Shown here: positions 63,772 to 64,000 of the stretch, piece after piece
Layout of the letters: every line of letters starts with the position of its first letter
Position numbering within the stretch: position 1 is the first letter of the stretch
Program-made: the position numbers and the translations under genes
Origin: Prorocentrum cordatum
Lineage: Eukaryota; Sar; Dinophyceae; Prorocentrales; Prorocentraceae
DNA length: 64,000 nucleotides
Assembly: GCA_963575745.1 (NCBI GenBank)
Contig: CAUYUJ010014171.1
Location: 1,078,186-1,142,185 of the forward strand
Direction of reading: 5' to 3'
The notes under the pieces: generated by a model
Told to the model about the DNA's origin: nothing
Database searches by the model: none
Seen by the model: the letters and a program-made list of their open reading frames with translations, nothing else

Positions 63772-64000
63772 CTGATGCTGATGCTGATGCTGATGCTGAT
63801 GCTGATGCTGATGCTGATGCTGATGATGATGCTGATGCTGATGCTGATGCTGATGCTGATGCTGATGCTGATGCTGATGCTGATGAGGATGAGGATGAGG
63901 ATGAGGATGAGGATGAGGATGAGGATGAGGATAAGGATAAGGATGAGGATGAGGATGAGGATGAGGACGAGGATGAGGATGAGGACGATAATGGTCATTA
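63695..64000 (+). repeat. (GAT)n, (GATGCT)n and (GAGGAT)n blocks
   Basis: Perfect GAT triplets, then the hexamer GATGCT, then GAGGAT, in ordered blocks to the window end. It abuts the 102-bp satellite. Confidence 0.92.

Noticed and set aside
1-64000. CRISPR arrays, bacterial operons or rRNA genes
   Set aside because: None seen. Tandem repeats here lack unique spacers between short identical repeats, and the gene structure is eukaryotic.

Overview
The window looks like nuclear DNA of a dinoflagellate. The reasons are GC-rich coding DNA, very abundant simple and satellite repeats, and low gene density. It also holds Ty1/copia and non-LTR retroelement proteins of the kind seen in dinoflagellates, and a probable relict of the dinoflagellate trans-spliced leader at 53572-53593. 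A Prorocentrum-like core dinoflagellate is my guess; the sequence alone does not fix the genus.

Layout. 1-1640 is C-rich and pyrimidine-rich DNA with a foldback (inverted-repeat) element at 371-690. 1657-7008 holds a multi-exon host gene (+) whose introns are G/A- or C/T-rich; its long exons (3150-4770 and 4875-6033) are the best host coding sequence here. 7009-8740 is trinucleotide repeat. 8740-10230 is a broken non-LTR retroelement on the minus strand (RanBP2-like zinc finger, coiled coil, endonuclease).

10340-21128 is a GC-rich satellite of about 144 bp units into which a 9,202-bp Ty1/copia element has inserted (11326-20527). The element has 182-bp LTRs and a CCACT target-site duplication. 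It encodes gag, protease, a domain with cytosine-methyltransferase-like motifs, integrase, RT, RNase H and a C-terminal extension with a membrane segment. It is full length but broken by frameshifts, stops and a changed RT catalytic motif.

21130-23480 is repeats. 24298-28187 is a second retroelement-like gag/protease region with no RT. 28188-33120 is mostly non-genic, with diverged duplications and an AT-rich island (31140-31540). 33203-34480 (+) encodes a discoidin plus ricin-B-like lectin protein. 35117-35845 is the C-terminal remnant of another LINE RT. 36299-36722 (-) is a Tudor-like fragment with a stop.

From 36725 to the end the window is mostly satellites: a degenerate minisatellite (36725-38240), a 73-bp satellite (39786-40397), a 4.9-kb composite array containing a second 73-bp satellite (41164-46056), pentanucleotide DNA (48572-49258), a 90-bp satellite (59607-61790) and a 102-bp satellite (62530-63690). 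The exception is an intronless, broken von Willebrand A-domain gene at 53642-54429 that carries the spliced-leader relict upstream, so it is probably a retroposed mRNA.

The genes do not form an operon or pathway. The window mainly records retrotransposition: two LTR-type elements, two LINE fragments, one probable mRNA retrocopy and many expanded tandem repeats. All exon limits are estimates, because dinoflagellate splice sites are often non-canonical.
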